Source of the DNA: Areca catechu
Lineage: Eukaryota; Streptophyta; Magnoliopsida; Arecales; Arecaceae
Direction of reading: 5' to 3'
DNA length: 64,000 nucleotides
Assembly: GCA_021397845.1 (NCBI GenBank)
Contig: CM038052.1
Coordinates: 141,613,854 to 141,677,853, forward strand
Each line of letters opens with the position of its first letter. Within the stretch, counting starts at the first letter, position 1. Shown here in pieces: positions 1 through 11,340 of this stretch. The position numbers and the translations under genes were made by a program. The notes under the pieces are model-generated. The model did not search any database. It saw only the letters and a program-made list of their open reading frames with translations, and was not told the DNA's origin.

Positions 1-114
1 AGGGATGACTCCAAAGATGCTAGGCACTGGGTTTCCTGCTTGGACTAGGAGTCCCTAGGCACTAAGGAATTTTTTCCTTCCTAGGGTATGGCAGCTTGGA
101 TGCTGATATCACCC
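1..114. other. Unassigned sequence at window edge
   Basis: No coding similarity is visible. On the minus strand positions 102-111 read TGATATCAGC, which resembles the initiator-Met primer binding site and sits three bases from the proposed end of LTR X. It could be the start of an internal region running off the window edge, but the match is only about 8 of 12. Confidence 0.3.
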
Positions 115-482
115 TGATAGAGAATGACAAACTAGAGAAGAAAAGAAAGAGTAATAATATGGATATCAAGGAGAAAAGGTTATTTTATTATGACAGCTCC
201 AATCAGCCCCATATACAAAGTATATATATATACTAGGTCACCATGACCTAACCCTAAAACTCCCATAAAACTCCCATAGGCCAACTTAATGCATAATTGA
301 GTTTCCCAAGCCTATGTACACCCTTGACTTAGCCCAATCACATATACTTAGGACTCATAACCAGCCCAACACAAGTTGGCCCCTTGAGGCCCAAGTCCCC
401 TGAACCTCAAGACTCGAAAGGCTAATAGCCTTTCATCCTAGGGCGCAAACTAGTCCTAGAAATTCCATGACAACATCATGAT
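115..482 (-). repeat. Copia remnant X, LTR (distal part)
   Basis: This is read as the minus-strand LTR of the oldest copia remnant, continued at 11991-12052 after removing element G and one target copy. Together the pieces give about 430 bp. A run of TA dinucleotides at 219-233 could be its TATA box. The link to the right-hand piece rests on the perfect ATGAT duplication around G. The left boundary at 115 (TGATAG) is inferred from the LTR-plus-PBS pattern. Confidence 0.45.
478..482. repeat. Target-site duplication of G (left copy)
   Basis: ATGAT here is repeated exactly at 11986-11990, immediately outside the two LTR ends of G. Five bp is the usual copia duplication length. Confidence 0.85.
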
Positions 483-2045
483 TATTGCCCTACAAGGTAG
501 CCCAAGAGGGGGGGTGAATTTTATATTTTAAAAAATTTAAACAGTTATGTGCTGATTTTATTATGTTTGTGTAGCAAAGTCATTGTGCTAAATGAGATAT
601 GTAGCAGAAGTAGCAAATTAAGTGCAAAGTAATAAAGAGCAAGCGAAGAAAAAAGCAAACAATCACAAACACATAGATGTATAGTGGTTTGGTTTACTCC
701 AAGCACTTACATCCAATCCCTAAGATTTTTCTTGAGAAATTCTACTATAATTTATCCAAGATTATAGCCGACTTATTTTCTAAGGCTCACAAGTCAAACC
801 TCATTGGTTTCATCACCTAGGCTCACCAAAAACCTTTGCAACTTGTTTTTAATCCAGGATTACAAGTCAAACCCTAGTTGGTTTTATCTCTTAGGCTCAC
901 CAACAACCTTTAACACTAGTTTCAATACCTTTGAAACTAGCAACAACAAATAAAAACAAGTACACATAAATAAGCACAAAAAATAGCTCCTAAATGAGCA
1001 TAAATAAATGTTGATAAAGTTGTTGTTGAATGCTTGAGTTGTCTCCTTCTTGGAATCATTGAATGCACTCTTTTTGGATAATTATTTAAAGGCTCAAAGC
1101 TAAGTTGAAGACCTTTCAGGTGGAATCAATTTTTTAGCTCACACTTGTCTTTCTCAAAAGATAAACTTTGTCTCTTCTTGGATTCTTGTCTTCAATGAGT
1201 TTGGTGAGTGATAAATAGTTCAAAAATACTGAAAAAATCGTTGGAGACCGTTAGAGTAAAAAAACTAGCCATTTGGAGCCTTTTGAAAATAATTATAAAA
1301 TTCTAGAAAACTAGCCGTTACACGAAATATCGACACTTGAGTTTTTCCATGAGTCGACACTTGGAATTTGTGAGTCGACACTTGGATTGACACTTGGTGT
1401 AAATTTGAATTTCTAGGATTTTGCTTTACTTTTGCTCTCAGGCTTTGAGTCAGTCTCTAAGTAGATACTTGGATTTGCGAGTCGATATTTATGTCTGTGA
1501 GTCATTCTTCTGAGTCGACATTAGGTAAAAAGAACTTGAAATAGCATGTTCTGTTCATTTTCTGTTCTCAGGCCTTGAGTCGACTTATAAGTCGATACTT
1601 GAAGCTTTTGAGTCGACACTTAAATTTGTGAGTCGACAGCTGGTGTCTAATTTGAAACTTTGCATGCTAGTCTTCTGATGTGTCGATACTTTCTTCATGA
1701 GTCGACCTGTGAGTCGACACTTGATCCATGAGTCAACACTTTGAGTCGACACTTGCACTGTGGCATTTCAAAAAATGTGTCAAACTTTGAAATTTCTAAA
1801 TTTTGTCCAAGAACCTCTTAGACTCATCTTCATAAGGGCCAAAGAGAACATTTTATCAATATTCCAAGAAAAGAAGACAAATTAAACATCAAAATTTATC
1901 TTGCTTTGATGCTAGCAATTTTGGTACACTTAAGTGAAGAAATTGATGTATCTATGTCCTGAAATTCATACTCTAATTGAAATATTAGTCCAAACATATA
2001 CTCAACATTTTGTTATTCATCAAAATCAGAGAGCCAAAGCTAACA
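483..2045 (-). repeat. G 3' LTR (full length, 1563 bp)
   Basis: It pairs with 11341-11985: both start with a block containing AAGGTAGCCCAAGAG and end with a block containing TTATTCATCAAAATCAGAGA. On the minus strand it begins TGTTAG. It keeps about 930 bp that the 5' copy has lost, including a motif array at 1325-1765. Confidence 0.9.
1325..1765 (-). repeat. Array of GAGTCGACACTTGG-type motifs in G LTR
   Basis: About a dozen or more imperfect, irregularly spaced copies of GAGTCGACACTTGG are visible (for example near 1350, 1372, 1508, 1570, 1605, 1631, 1705, 1741). Many contain the palindrome GTCGAC. Sirevirus LTRs are known to carry repeated palindromic CpG motifs in U3, and a regulatory role is inferred from that. 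The array is absent from the 5' LTR because of the deletion there. Confidence 0.75.
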
Positions 2046-2059
2046 ATCTCTTCTTTTTT
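2046..2059 (-). other. G polypurine tract
   Basis: On the minus strand this reads AAAAAAGAAGAGAT directly before the 3' LTR start TGTTAG, the expected place for plus-strand priming. Confidence 0.75.
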
Positions 2060-2573
2060 GATGATGACAAAACTTTGAGTATATAAGCATATAAGTTCCA
2101 AAGTTTGACTAGTATAGTATCAAAGATTATGAAATTGAATGAGTCTTTCAAAACATCTTCATATTAGTCAACAAACAAAGTTCACACACGTATTTAGGTG
2201 AGAATGAATCAAATTATTAGTTCATACAATAATGTTTCAATAGTTTCAAGGTTAGAATTTTTCAATTTCTCCCCCTATTTTTAGTAACTTGTGAATTCTT
2301 GAAAAGTTTTGAATTTTTCAATTTCTCTCCCTTTTGTCATCATTAAACATTAAAAAGAGGTTTCTCCACCTAAATTTATGCATAAAACAAATTATTAAAT
2401 AGACAAAAAGAAGAGTAACATAACATACCATGAAGCAAATTTTATAACTATAAAAAATAACTTTCATTAATAACTAGTTTCACTACAACAAGACATTAAC
2501 ATAATACCAATAAGAGAACATAACATAACACCATAACATGCAATAAAAGACATACATATAAGTATCTGAGAAG
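2060..2573. other. Non-coding 3' region of G
   Basis: AT-rich sequence between the end of the third ORF and the polypurine tract. I see no gene or clear repeat in it. Confidence 0.5.
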
Positions 2574-2922
2574 CTAATCCTCATCAAAAGGGAAGTCAAG
2601 TACAATAAAAGCCATAACCCTAGAGAATGTTGACCTAGGAGTCTTATGTAGCATGCTCATAGTCCTAAGAAAAGGGCCTGATCTGGCTATGACTCTGGTA
2701 GTCCTAGCAGCACGAATAGCAAGTATCTCCATTAGAGTCTCATAAGCTGTAGCAAAGTCAAACTGAGTATCAGTGGGAGCATCTAGAGTCTGATCAAGAA
2801 TAGCAGGAGTCTGATCCTCCCTACTGACAATCTGATAACCAACTACCTCATCATCATCATCACTGTCAAAGTCACCATCTATTGGGGGACTAACTAGATG
2901 CAAGGATGAAGAATGATGCAAG
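2574..2922 (-). pseudogene. G third ORF, C-terminal part
   Basis: An acidic open frame of about 115 codons (Asp-rich block DSDDDDEVV near its start) ends at 2574 shortly before the 3' region. It is separated from the rest of the third ORF (4379-5836) by the proposed solo LTR I. Removing that insert gives a combined length of about 600 codons, close to the equivalent ORF of B. Function unknown; it sits in the env-like position. Confidence 0.5.
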
Positions 2923-2927
2923 TGATT

Positions 2928-4366
2928 TGTTGGTTTTGTGACTTTTAGATTTTAATGATTTTAAGTAAGAATTGATATAGGGTTCTATAATAATAAGAAC
3001 TAACAAGCAAGCAAGTAGTCCCTAAGTAATGATAAAGAGAGAGGACCCCGGAATCGAGAAACCCTGTAGGACTTAGCTCTCCGATCAATACCTACTTAGG
3101 AGTCAGGGGGCAAACCTCAAAGATCTGAAGCGCCCGATGCAGAGATCACTCACTCTAGCGGATGCGGCCTGTATGATCGAGCCATCAACCCTGTAGATGT
3201 GCCGACTGTTTGTCCGAATATCTCGATGGCAAGGGTAACCGACTCCTTACTCGTGTCACCTGGAGGACCTGCGAGCATTCAAAGAAGGGTTAAGTTTTAA
3301 TTAGAAGAAAGCAATAGAAGAATGAAAGAGAGTTATTGTAGTGATGGCGGTGTTCTTCATGATTTGGAGCTGGATGATGGAGTTATGGAAGTGACGGTAA
3401 TTTGAGGCCTCACACCTCTCGACGCCCGAAGGCGAAGGCGCTCCCTCACGGAGATCGACGTTCCTAGTGAACGAAGGCAACTAAAGAGAAATTGGACTCA
3501 AGAAATTTGGTTTTTTCATTCATCAACATTAGGCTTACAAAGGAGGGGTAGGTCCTTTAAATAGGCACCTAAGGACCCCATTTGAAATTCAAATGAAAAA
3601 TTATAAGATTTCTTGGATGGGCGCCCAAAAGCTTTGACTTTCTTCTCTCCTTGGCTAACCAAGAGCTTGATTGGGCGTGGCATGATGGAAGGCTTGGAGG
3701 AGAGATCTTGGCGCCTTGATCTTGGAAAGTAGCTTCTTTGTTTTGGAAGAAAACATGAAGAGAGGCTTGGAGCAAGGCATGTGTTATTCTTCTTTCCTTG
3801 GTTGTGCATCCCTTTTTGGTACAAAGCATGACATGGGGAGTGGCAAGTGGAGGCGCCCATGGATCTTGTCCCTTCCTTCCAAAGAGGTTCAAACAATTTG
3901 GGAAGAAGACTTGATTAGAGGGCTTGAAGCAAGGGATTTGAATTCCCAACTTCAACTCCCCTTTGACCTTCCCTTTGGCTGACCACCCTTGCTTGGAAAA
4001 GAACTTGATAGGGGGAGAGAAAAAGGGCTAGTGTCAAGTAATGTGTTCCTCCCCTTTGGATGTCCAAGGATGAAAAGTGTGTTGTCCACATGGCAAGTTG
4101 TCATGGTGCCACATAGGATGAAAAGATGGGCCCTGAGCTGACTTGGATTCCTTCCTGACTTGGCTCCATGGAGACTAAATTTTAAGACCAATTCTTGCAT
4201 GGACCCATACTTCCAACAGACTCAGACTGGACTCAATTTGTGACTGGACTCAGTACAGGACATAATTTGACCCAATTGGTCAAAGTACAGACTCAATTCA
4301 AAGCAAAATGAAAATTACAAGGTTGAGGCTTGAAGCCTTATTACAAGACCCAAAAAGTTGGAATCC
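2928..4366 (-). repeat. Probable gypsy-type solo LTR (I) inside G third ORF
   Basis: The segment interrupts the third ORF of G. It has gypsy-LTR character: a minus-strand TATA-like CTATTTAAAGG near 3550-3562 and a CTCGACGCCCGAAGG block (3418-3433) similar to one in solo LTR J (CTCGACACCCGTAGG). It starts TGTTGG on the plus strand. Only a weak duplication (TGATT at 2923-2927, TAATT at 4367-4371) is visible, so the ends are approximate. No internal region is present. Confidence 0.45.
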
Positions 4367-4378
4367 TAATTGGACATC

Positions 4379-5836
4379 CTAGAGGGTTAAGGAGCCTCTG
4401 TCGGATTCTGGTGCCCACACCACCATCACCATCGCTGCGCCATCGCCATCACCAACTATACCATCACCATCCGGAGTAGTATCACCACCGGCAATGTCAT
4501 CATGAGTATCATGGTCATCATCATCTACTGGCGGAGGAGGAGGTGGAGGAGCTGAAGGTATTGCTAGAGGTAATAAAGATCTCAGCATGTCTCGGATATC
4601 TATAAAATCGGCCTCCATTTCTTGTCGAATACCATTGAGCTACTCATCAGTATGGCTCCTCAATCCATGCAGCTCCATCTGAAGTCTACTAGTTCAGATA
4701 GATAGTCCCAAAACCTCCTCTCAAACATCAGTGATCCGAGCTGTGATCTGCTCCTTAAAAGTGGACTCAATCTCTGTAATATCATGAAGAGCAGTGGTTG
4801 GAGCATGAGCAGGTGCCGGAGTAGATGGCTCAGATCTTGAAGCAGCGACTGGAGCAAGTCTGGGTGGAGAAATGTGCTCAGCGGGTCCAGATGGCTCTGT
4901 CTCAGTAGCTCTAATCAAGTCCTCTTTGTCTGGCTCCTATCTAAACTCTCTCCTAACCCATCTAGCACTAACATGCCTGAATCCCATGCGATGTAGAGAT
5001 TTCTCTCAATAGCTATCTGTGTGGAGAATCTCTTTGGAGGCCTCACCCTCCAATGGGATACCAAACACTTTGAAGATCCGAGTGAGGCCCATACCCTATG
5101 GTAGGCAAAGTTTGTGCTGTGTAGCGGCCTCACCCATCTGATGCGCCATAATCATCGATAAGTTGACAGCATTCTACTGTCTTAGTGCTACCACCAGAAC
5201 TAACTCCCTCTCTATGATGAAATCAAACCTCCCAGTCTTCAAAATCAGTATCCAAGTTATGATGTGATGTAGAACTCGCATCTCAAGAGACAACCGATTG
5301 GCCGACACCACCAAAACACCTCTAATGTCGTCTTTCTGTAAGATACATCTGAAAGCAGCTTTGCTGTTCCCTACATAGTTCGCTGCCAAACCTTTGAGAG
5401 GAATCTGCCAAATCCTGCTAATGGTCTTCGTTGTCACTGGTATGTGAACTCCCTTGACCATCACACTTCACCTGAGGCCATCTATGGCTAAGCTACCATA
5501 GAACACTCTGATCAGGTGGGGGTAGTACCACTCTCTCATAGTGCAGAAAGGTATGAGTCCAGCTACTCTCAAAAGATCATTGATGATATAACCCTCGGAG
5601 TCTCAAAACTGCAAGTCCACATGCCTCCCACAAGCAATGACCTTCCTTGCCACTCTTTCAACTATAGGGGAAACCTATGAAGCGGCAACTCTATCAGTTG
5701 GCTACTCCTCACCATGCTCCTCACCATGCTGCATAGGGTTTTGATGAGCCTTGGACCTCCTCTCTCTGTAACTAGGCTCTCCATGCTCAAAGGCAGTCCT
5801 CTTCTTGTGAAACACAACTTGCTTTTTGGGTGCCAT
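4379..5836 (-). pseudogene. G third ORF, N-terminal and middle part (env-position ORF)
   Basis: Begins at 5836 with MAPKKQVVFHKK; the matching ORF of B also begins MAPK. The segment at 5174-5464 (LSLEMRVLHHI, KTGRFDF) aligns by eye with the B protein (LSLKMRLLHSF, RTGRFDW). The pattern resembles the 'putative plant transposon protein' domain family found next to Sireviruses, though no search was possible. A Pro/Asp-rich tail follows (4379-4618). Several stops and frame changes make it a pseudogene. No signal peptide or membrane segment supports a real envelope protein. Confidence 0.6.
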
Positions 5837-6482
5837 CCTAGGACTAATAAGAAGAGAGAGGGTGAACCATAAGAGGAAAGAACCAAGTCGAAAGTGGACC
5901 TAATGAGGGAATCAGACCAAAGAGGAGAGAAATCAATGGAAAAGAGGGTGTAACCAGAAAGGATGAGGAAGAACCAGAGTAGAGTGGACCAAGGTAGAGA
6001 GGAACGATTTGAAGGGAGGAGAAGCAAGAGTGAAATGGAAGAATTGGGCTGTAACCATCGAAAAGCGCACGGTATGGAGAAGAAAAATGAATCAAAAACA
6101 AACCAAAACAAGGTAGAAAGAGGGAGTTTACCCAAAACAAGAATGTCAAGAGCGGGAACCCATAGTTCTTGGGGCTTTGGATGGCTTTTGGGGACCACAC
6201 AAGGAAAAGGATGGTGAAAAAAGAATTAGAAAAGGACTTATCGGATGCCCTAAAAACACAGTCAGTCAATCATGAGTGTAACTTTGAAAATTTCTTAAGT
6301 GTCGACACTTTGGGTGAGTCAACACTTGGACACTTTTCCAAGTGTTGACACATGGTCAAAATTTTAGAATAAATTGCAATAAAATTTCAAAAATTCAAAG
6401 AAGTGTCTAGGGGCCATTCTAAGATGTAATTGAAAGGATTTTAAAGCAATTTGAAAGGATTCAACAAGAATTTTAAGAGACT
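5837..6482. other. G spacer between pol and third ORF, with LTR-like motifs
   Basis: Positions 6298-6358 carry GTGTCGACACTTTGG, GTGAGTCAACACTTGG and CCAAGTGTTGACACATGG, the same motif type as G's LTR array. A hydrophobic open frame on the minus strand (5844-6269) is of biased composition, has no homologue in B, and is probably not a gene. See findings for the idea that this is a promoter for the third ORF. Confidence 0.55.
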
Positions 6483-7018
6483 TTAAATAAAATGGTCAAT
6501 GATTTCTAACTCTCTTCTAATCATGCAAAACCTATCTTTGCTAAGGGGTTTAGTGAAAATATCACAAGTTGTCTATCAGTATACACAAAATCAAGCATTA
6601 CATCACCATTTTATACATGATCTATTATGAAGTGATGTCTTATTTCAATGTGTTTGCTTCTTGAATGTTGAACCGGATTTTTAGTTAGATTTATTAAACT
6701 AGTATTATCACATCTTATGGGAGTTTTATTTAATTTTATGACAAAGTCTTCGAGTTGTTATTTGATCCATAGAATTTGAGCACAACAACTTCCAGCTTCT
6801 ATATATTCAGCTTTCACCGTAGATAGAGCAACTGAATTTTGTTTCTTGTGAAACAATGAAATCAAATTCACTCCAAGAAATTGATAGGTTTTACTTGTAC
6901 TTTTCCTATCTCATTTGCATCTAGCAAAGTTAGAATTAGAACATGCAATCAATTCAATAGATGAGTCTCTAGAGTACCATAGTCCAATATTAATTATGCC
7001 AGACATATATCTAAGTAT
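6483..7018 (-). pseudogene. G pol: RNase H domain (end of pol)
   Basis: Minus-strand frames carry the copia RNase H tail, ending with an IFTKPLSKDRF-type motif and a stop at 6483. Copia RNase H degrades the RNA of the RNA:DNA hybrid during reverse transcription. Stops and frameshifts break the domain. It joins RT directly at its N-terminal side. Confidence 0.75.
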
Positions 7019-7810
7019 TCATTTAGTAGCCAATAGATGAGACTCTTTAGGAGCAGACTGATATCTAACACACATATATACAGTAAACATGATATCTGGC
7101 CTACTTGTAGTTAAATATAACAGTGAACCAATGATATCTCTATATAATTTTTGATCTACATTTTTACCTGATTCATCTTTATCAAGTTTACAAGAAGGGC
7201 TCATAGGAGTACCTAGTGGTCTGGTGCTCTCCATCCTAAACTTCCTTAAGATTTCTTTTATATACTTAGCTTGGTTGATGAAGATCCCTTCTTTGGTTTG
7301 CTTGATTTGGAGTCTAAGGAAGAAGTTTAATTCTTCCATCATGCTAATCTTGAACTCACCCTGCATAAGCTTGGCAAACTCTAGACAAAGTATTTCATTA
7401 GTAGCATCGAAAATGATATCATCAACATAAATCTGTACTACTAATAAATCATCATTTTTCTTTTTCAAAAATAGTTTAGTGTCAACATTGCTTCTAGAAA
7501 ACTATTTTCAAGTAAAAAAGTGCTTAGTCTATCATACCAAGCTCTTGGAGCTTGTTTTAAACCATACAAGGCTTTATGAAGTTTAAAACATGATCAAGGC
7601 ATTCATGATTTTCAAAACCAGGGGGCTATTCAACGTAAACTTCTTCTTTAATAAAACCATTAAAAAAGGCACTTTTGACACACATTTGAAATAACTTGAA
7701 ATCCATAAAATAAGCAAAAGCAAGTAACAATATAATTGCTTCTAATCTAGCAATAGATACAAATATTTCATCAAAATCAATACCTTCTTCTTGATTATAG
7801 CCTTTTGCAA
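7019..7810 (-). pseudogene. G pol: reverse transcriptase
   Basis: The catalytic YVDD motif is encoded at 7418-7429 (IYVDDIIF), followed by a SPSCKLDKDE block and a TSRPDIMF motif leading into RNase H. Upstream, about 7470-7690, degenerate codons still read like SAFFNGF and the LGMID region. In-frame stops separate the blocks. In the family this enzyme copies element RNA to cDNA in virus-like particles; this copy cannot make it whole. Confidence 0.85.
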
Positions 7811-8467
7811 CTAATCTAGTTTATTTTTAATTACTAAGCCATTTTCATTAAATTTATTTTTGAAAAGCCATTTTGTTTCTATTATTGAAACATTAGAAGG
7901 TCTTTCAAATAAAGTCCAAACTTTGTTACTTCTAAATTGATTTAATTCATCTTGCATAGCATTTATCCAGTTTGAATCTTTTTCAGCTTCTTCAATTGAT
8001 TTAGGTTCTACTTGAGATACAAATACTAGATAATCACAAATATTTTTTATTGAGGAACGAGTACTTATCCCTTTTGATGGATCACCGATGATAAGTTCTT
8101 TAGGATATCCATGGGCATACCTCCATTCTTTAGGTAATGGTTTAGTTGTTGATGCTCCAACTTCTTGTACTTGTTCTTCATTTCCTTGATCACCATCTTG
8201 TCCTTTGGAAGCTCCTTCATTGATTGTCATTCTTTCAAACTTTAGAATACCTATTTCATCACCAAGAGTATCTTCTTTTCTAGAAGATTTTTCATTAGTT
8301 TCATCAAAAACTACATAGATGGATTCTTCAACTAGAAGTGTTCTTCTGTTAAAGACCCTGTATGCCTTGCTAGATGTAGAATATCCTAAGAAGATACCCT
8401 CATTTGACTTGGCATAAAATTTACTGAGATTATCTTTACCATTGTTTAGAACGGCATCCAAATACAA
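7811..8467 (-). pseudogene. G pol: integrase C-terminus to RT N-terminus
   Basis: The open frame begins with the integrase C-terminal region (GIFLGYSTSSKAYRVFNRRT), passes an acidic linker, and reaches the start of RT (QDELNQFRSNKVWTL, IIETKWLFKNK). It corresponds to 22906-23530 in B. It is frameshifted relative to the core integrase at about 8446-8467, where the two frames overlap. Confidence 0.85.
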
Positions 8468-8991
8468 AAAAAATATTTTATAGTAGGTTTTCTACAATTC
8501 CAAAGTTCGTAAGGCATTTTCTTTAAAATTGGATGGATTAAAACATGATTCAAAACATAGCAAGCAGTATTTATAGCTTTCATCCAAAAATATCTAGGTA
8601 AATCATTTTCACAAAGCATTGTGCATGCCATTTCTTCTAGAGTCCTATTCTTTCTTTCTACCACCCCATTTTGTTGAGGTGTCATAGGTACGGAAAAATT
8701 ATGATTAATACCATTTTCATAGCAAAATATTTCAAAATTATGATTTTCAAATTCAGTACTATGATCACTACATAAAGAAATAATTGAAACACATTTTTTA
8801 TTTAAAACATTCTTATAAAACTTAATGAATGCAGAAAAGGTTTCATCTCTGTGAGCTAAAAATATTATCCATGTAAAACGAGAGAAGTCATCTATAATTA
8901 CTAGACCATACTTCTTACCTCCCAAACTAGTTATTTTAGTTGGTCCAAAAAGGTCCATGTGAAGCAATTCTAAGGGTCTAGTTGTAGACAC
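8468..8991 (-). pseudogene. G pol: integrase catalytic core
   Basis: Contains LLHMDLFGPT (first catalytic Asp), a SLCSDHSTEF block (second Asp) and PQQNGVVERKNRTL (catalytic Glu): the D,D-35-E arrangement of copia integrases. The enzyme inserts cDNA into the host genome. The frame is open over about 175 codons but is split from both neighbours. Confidence 0.88.
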
Positions 8992-9021
8992 AACTTCTTT
9001 TGGTTTGTAAGAAGATTTTGT

Positions 9022-9560
9022 TTATTTTCCAAGTTTACATTCACTACAAATCTTATCTTTTTCAAAAGTGTGTTTTGGTAAATCTTTTATAAGAATCTTC
9101 TTATTTAATTTCGAAAGCAAATGCGTTTCATTTGTCTTGGCTTCTTTAGCTACTAGGCATTGACCATTTTGCATAGGTAGATCATCAAGATCAACCATGT
9201 AAATGTTCACATGCCTATGACCAATGAACTTGATGCCATTGTCATCTGTCATCTAGACTAGATACCATGCACATAGAAGATTCAAAAACTACTTTAAATC
9301 CTTTGTCACAAAATTGGCTTATACTAATCAAATTATGTTTTAAACCAACAACAATCAAAACATTATCAACATAAGTAGAAGGGGGTGATATGGACTTTAC
9401 CGATACCGATAATTTTGCCCTTTCCATTATCACCAAATGTCACGTTTCCACCATTTAAAGCTTTTAGAGATGAGAATTGACTTACATCCCCAGTCATGTA
9501 TCTTGAGCAACTACTATCAAGATACTACATTCTTCTTTTATCCTTGGTTACAAGACACAC
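9022..9560 (-). pseudogene. G pol: protease and pre-integrase zinc domain
   Basis: Near 9490-9530 the minus strand reads YLDSSCSRYMTGDV, the copia aspartic protease active-site region, with a stop where a Trp normally precedes it. Next come the GLKHNLISISQFCDKGF block and the pre-integrase segment ending KICSECKLGK. Frames are broken at 9242-9252 and elsewhere. Confidence 0.8.
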
Positions 9561-9631
9561 CTACAAAATAAGTCAAGTGGAAACTTTAGATATCAAGTCA
9601 TCTTGGGTCCTTTTGGATTAGTTGCAGTGGT

Positions 9632-10150
9632 TCATTTTGGAACCCAAACCTTCCTAACAGCATTCAATTTTCTTTTATCATACATATAGGATTTGTGTCC
9701 AAATTTACCACAAGCATAACAAGTAATGCTAGAGAAAGCAGGTACAAAGAAATTTTTAAAATATTTTTGCTGCTTTTGCAGTTTAAAACCTAAGCCAGCT
9801 TTGTTAAAGACTGCTCTTTGGTTATTTAAAAGCATGTTTAGTTTTTCAAAATTATAGGTAAACATTTCAATAAATGGCTTCACTTTTTTAAGTTCTTCTT
9901 TGTATTTCTTATTTTCTAGCAAAAACTCCTTGTTTTGTTTAGCAAGATTTTCATTTGTAGCAAAAATTTTATCCTTCTTCAAAGAGTCTTTTTCTTTCAC
10001 AAGATTTTCTTTTTCCTTTTTCAAGACAATGATTTGTTCATTCAAGTTTTTATTTTCTTGAATCAAACTTTTATTTTCTATTAAAAACTTATTGGTCGAT
10101 TTTGAAAGCTTTAAGTTTTGCTTTTTCAAATCTTTATTTTTAATTTAAGT
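9632..10150 (-). pseudogene. G gag: coiled coil and second zinc knuckle
   Basis: A lysine/glutamate-rich coiled coil of about 110 residues (KKEKENLVKEKDSLKK and similar) is followed by a zinc knuckle that reads CYACGKFGHKSYMY, with the final Cys changed to Tyr. The equivalent in B is 31631-32420. A long coiled coil between two knuckles is typical of Sirevirus gag. Confidence 0.8.
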
Positions 10151-11283
10151 TTTTGATAGTCCATAATTAATTCATCAAAAACATCACGTAATTCATTGAA
10201 TGCAAATTCATTTTCAAGTTCAAGGCTTACCTCTTCTTCATTGGCCATAAAGCAAAGGTTGGCCACTTCTTGCTATTCTTCATCGAAGCTTGTGTCTTCA
10301 CTCTCGCTCTATGTTGCCATCATAGCCTTTTTCCTGAATTTCTTTTTGCTCTTCTTGAGTATGGGGCAATCCATTTTGTAGTGTCCAGATTTCTTACCCT
10401 CAAAACATATTGGTTGCTCTCTTTCCTTTACTTTTTCTTTTTCCTTGCCATGATCTCCTTTTTATGGCTTTTTCTTATAATTGAACCTCTTTCTTCTGAT
10501 GAATTTCTTAAATTTTCTTGAAATGAGAGCTATCTCATCTTCTTCATCCTCGTCATCAGATTCATCACTTGACTCTTCTTTGGTTGTGGACTTGAATGCA
10601 ATAGCTTTCTTCTTCTTATCACTGCCCACTGTTTTCTGCTTTAATGATAGCTCATAGGTCATCAATGATCCTAAGAGCTGCTCAAGTGGAAGAGTATTGA
10701 CATCTTTGGCTTCCTCAATCGTAGTGACTTTAGGATCCCAAGAAGTCGAAAGAGACCTGAGAATTTTGTTAACAAGTTTAGCATTGAAATCACTTTTCCT
10801 AAACTTTTCATACCATTAACAATGTTCGTAAATATAGTATATATTTCACTAATTGTTTCAGTTGGTTCCATCCTAAACATCTCATAAGTCTGAATGAGCA
10901 TGTTTACTTTGGTGGTTTTCACTTGATGTGTACCCTCATGGGTAACTTCAAGTGTATCCCAAATTTCTTTTGCAGATGTGCGGTTGGATATTCTATTAAA
11001 TTTACTTGGGTCAAGTGCACAAAATAATAAGTTCATGGCCTTAGTATTAAGCTCTGCTTGCTTAATATCATTCTCATCACAATCTTCTTCTAATTTAGGG
11101 GTGGGAATTCCATTAACCAAGACAGTGGACTGATGAGGGTATAGTTTTCCAAATGTTATAATCAATAGCTTGAATATATGTGTGCATGCATGTCTTCCAA
11201 TAAGTATAGTTTGTGCCATTAAATAGTAGGGGATGGTTTGAGGCTTGTCCTTCTATAATACCAATACCGATTTGGGCTACCAT
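10151..11283 (-). pseudogene. G gag: N-terminal and core region
   Basis: The likely start is the ATG at 11283 (MVAQIGIGIIEGQ, then FNGTNYTYWKT, a copia gag N-terminal motif). A frameshift follows, and the core continues (LNTKAMNLLFCALDPSKFN, AKEIWDTLEVTHEGT, NGMKSLGK), the gag-polypeptide/UBN2-like region. The first knuckle near 10380 reads CFEGKKSGHYKMDC, with the second Cys replaced by Gly. Acidic and Lys-rich stretches flank it. Gag would form the virus-like particle. Confidence 0.82.
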
Positions 11284-11326
11284 GATCTTTAACTCAAGAT
11301 TGTTGGACTTACAAGCAGAGTACCAA

Positions 11327-11338
11327 GCTTTGATATCA
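11327..11338 (-). other. G primer binding site
   Basis: Minus strand TGATATCAAAGC, two bases from the 5' LTR, matches the initiator-Met tRNA 3' end pattern TGGTATCAGAGC at 10 of 12 positions. Confidence 0.8.
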
Positions 11339-11340
11339 CT

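Noticed and set aside
1325..1765. Regular-looking short repeats as a CRISPR array
   Set aside because: Copies are imperfect, spacing is irregular, they lie within an LTR of a plant retrotransposon, and related arrays occur in the LTRs of B and H.
5844..6269. A hydrophobic minus-strand frame as a membrane or envelope protein of G
   Set aside because: Composition is Phe/Leu/Ser-biased from pyrimidine-rich sequence, B has no counterpart, and it overlaps the start of the better supported third ORF region.
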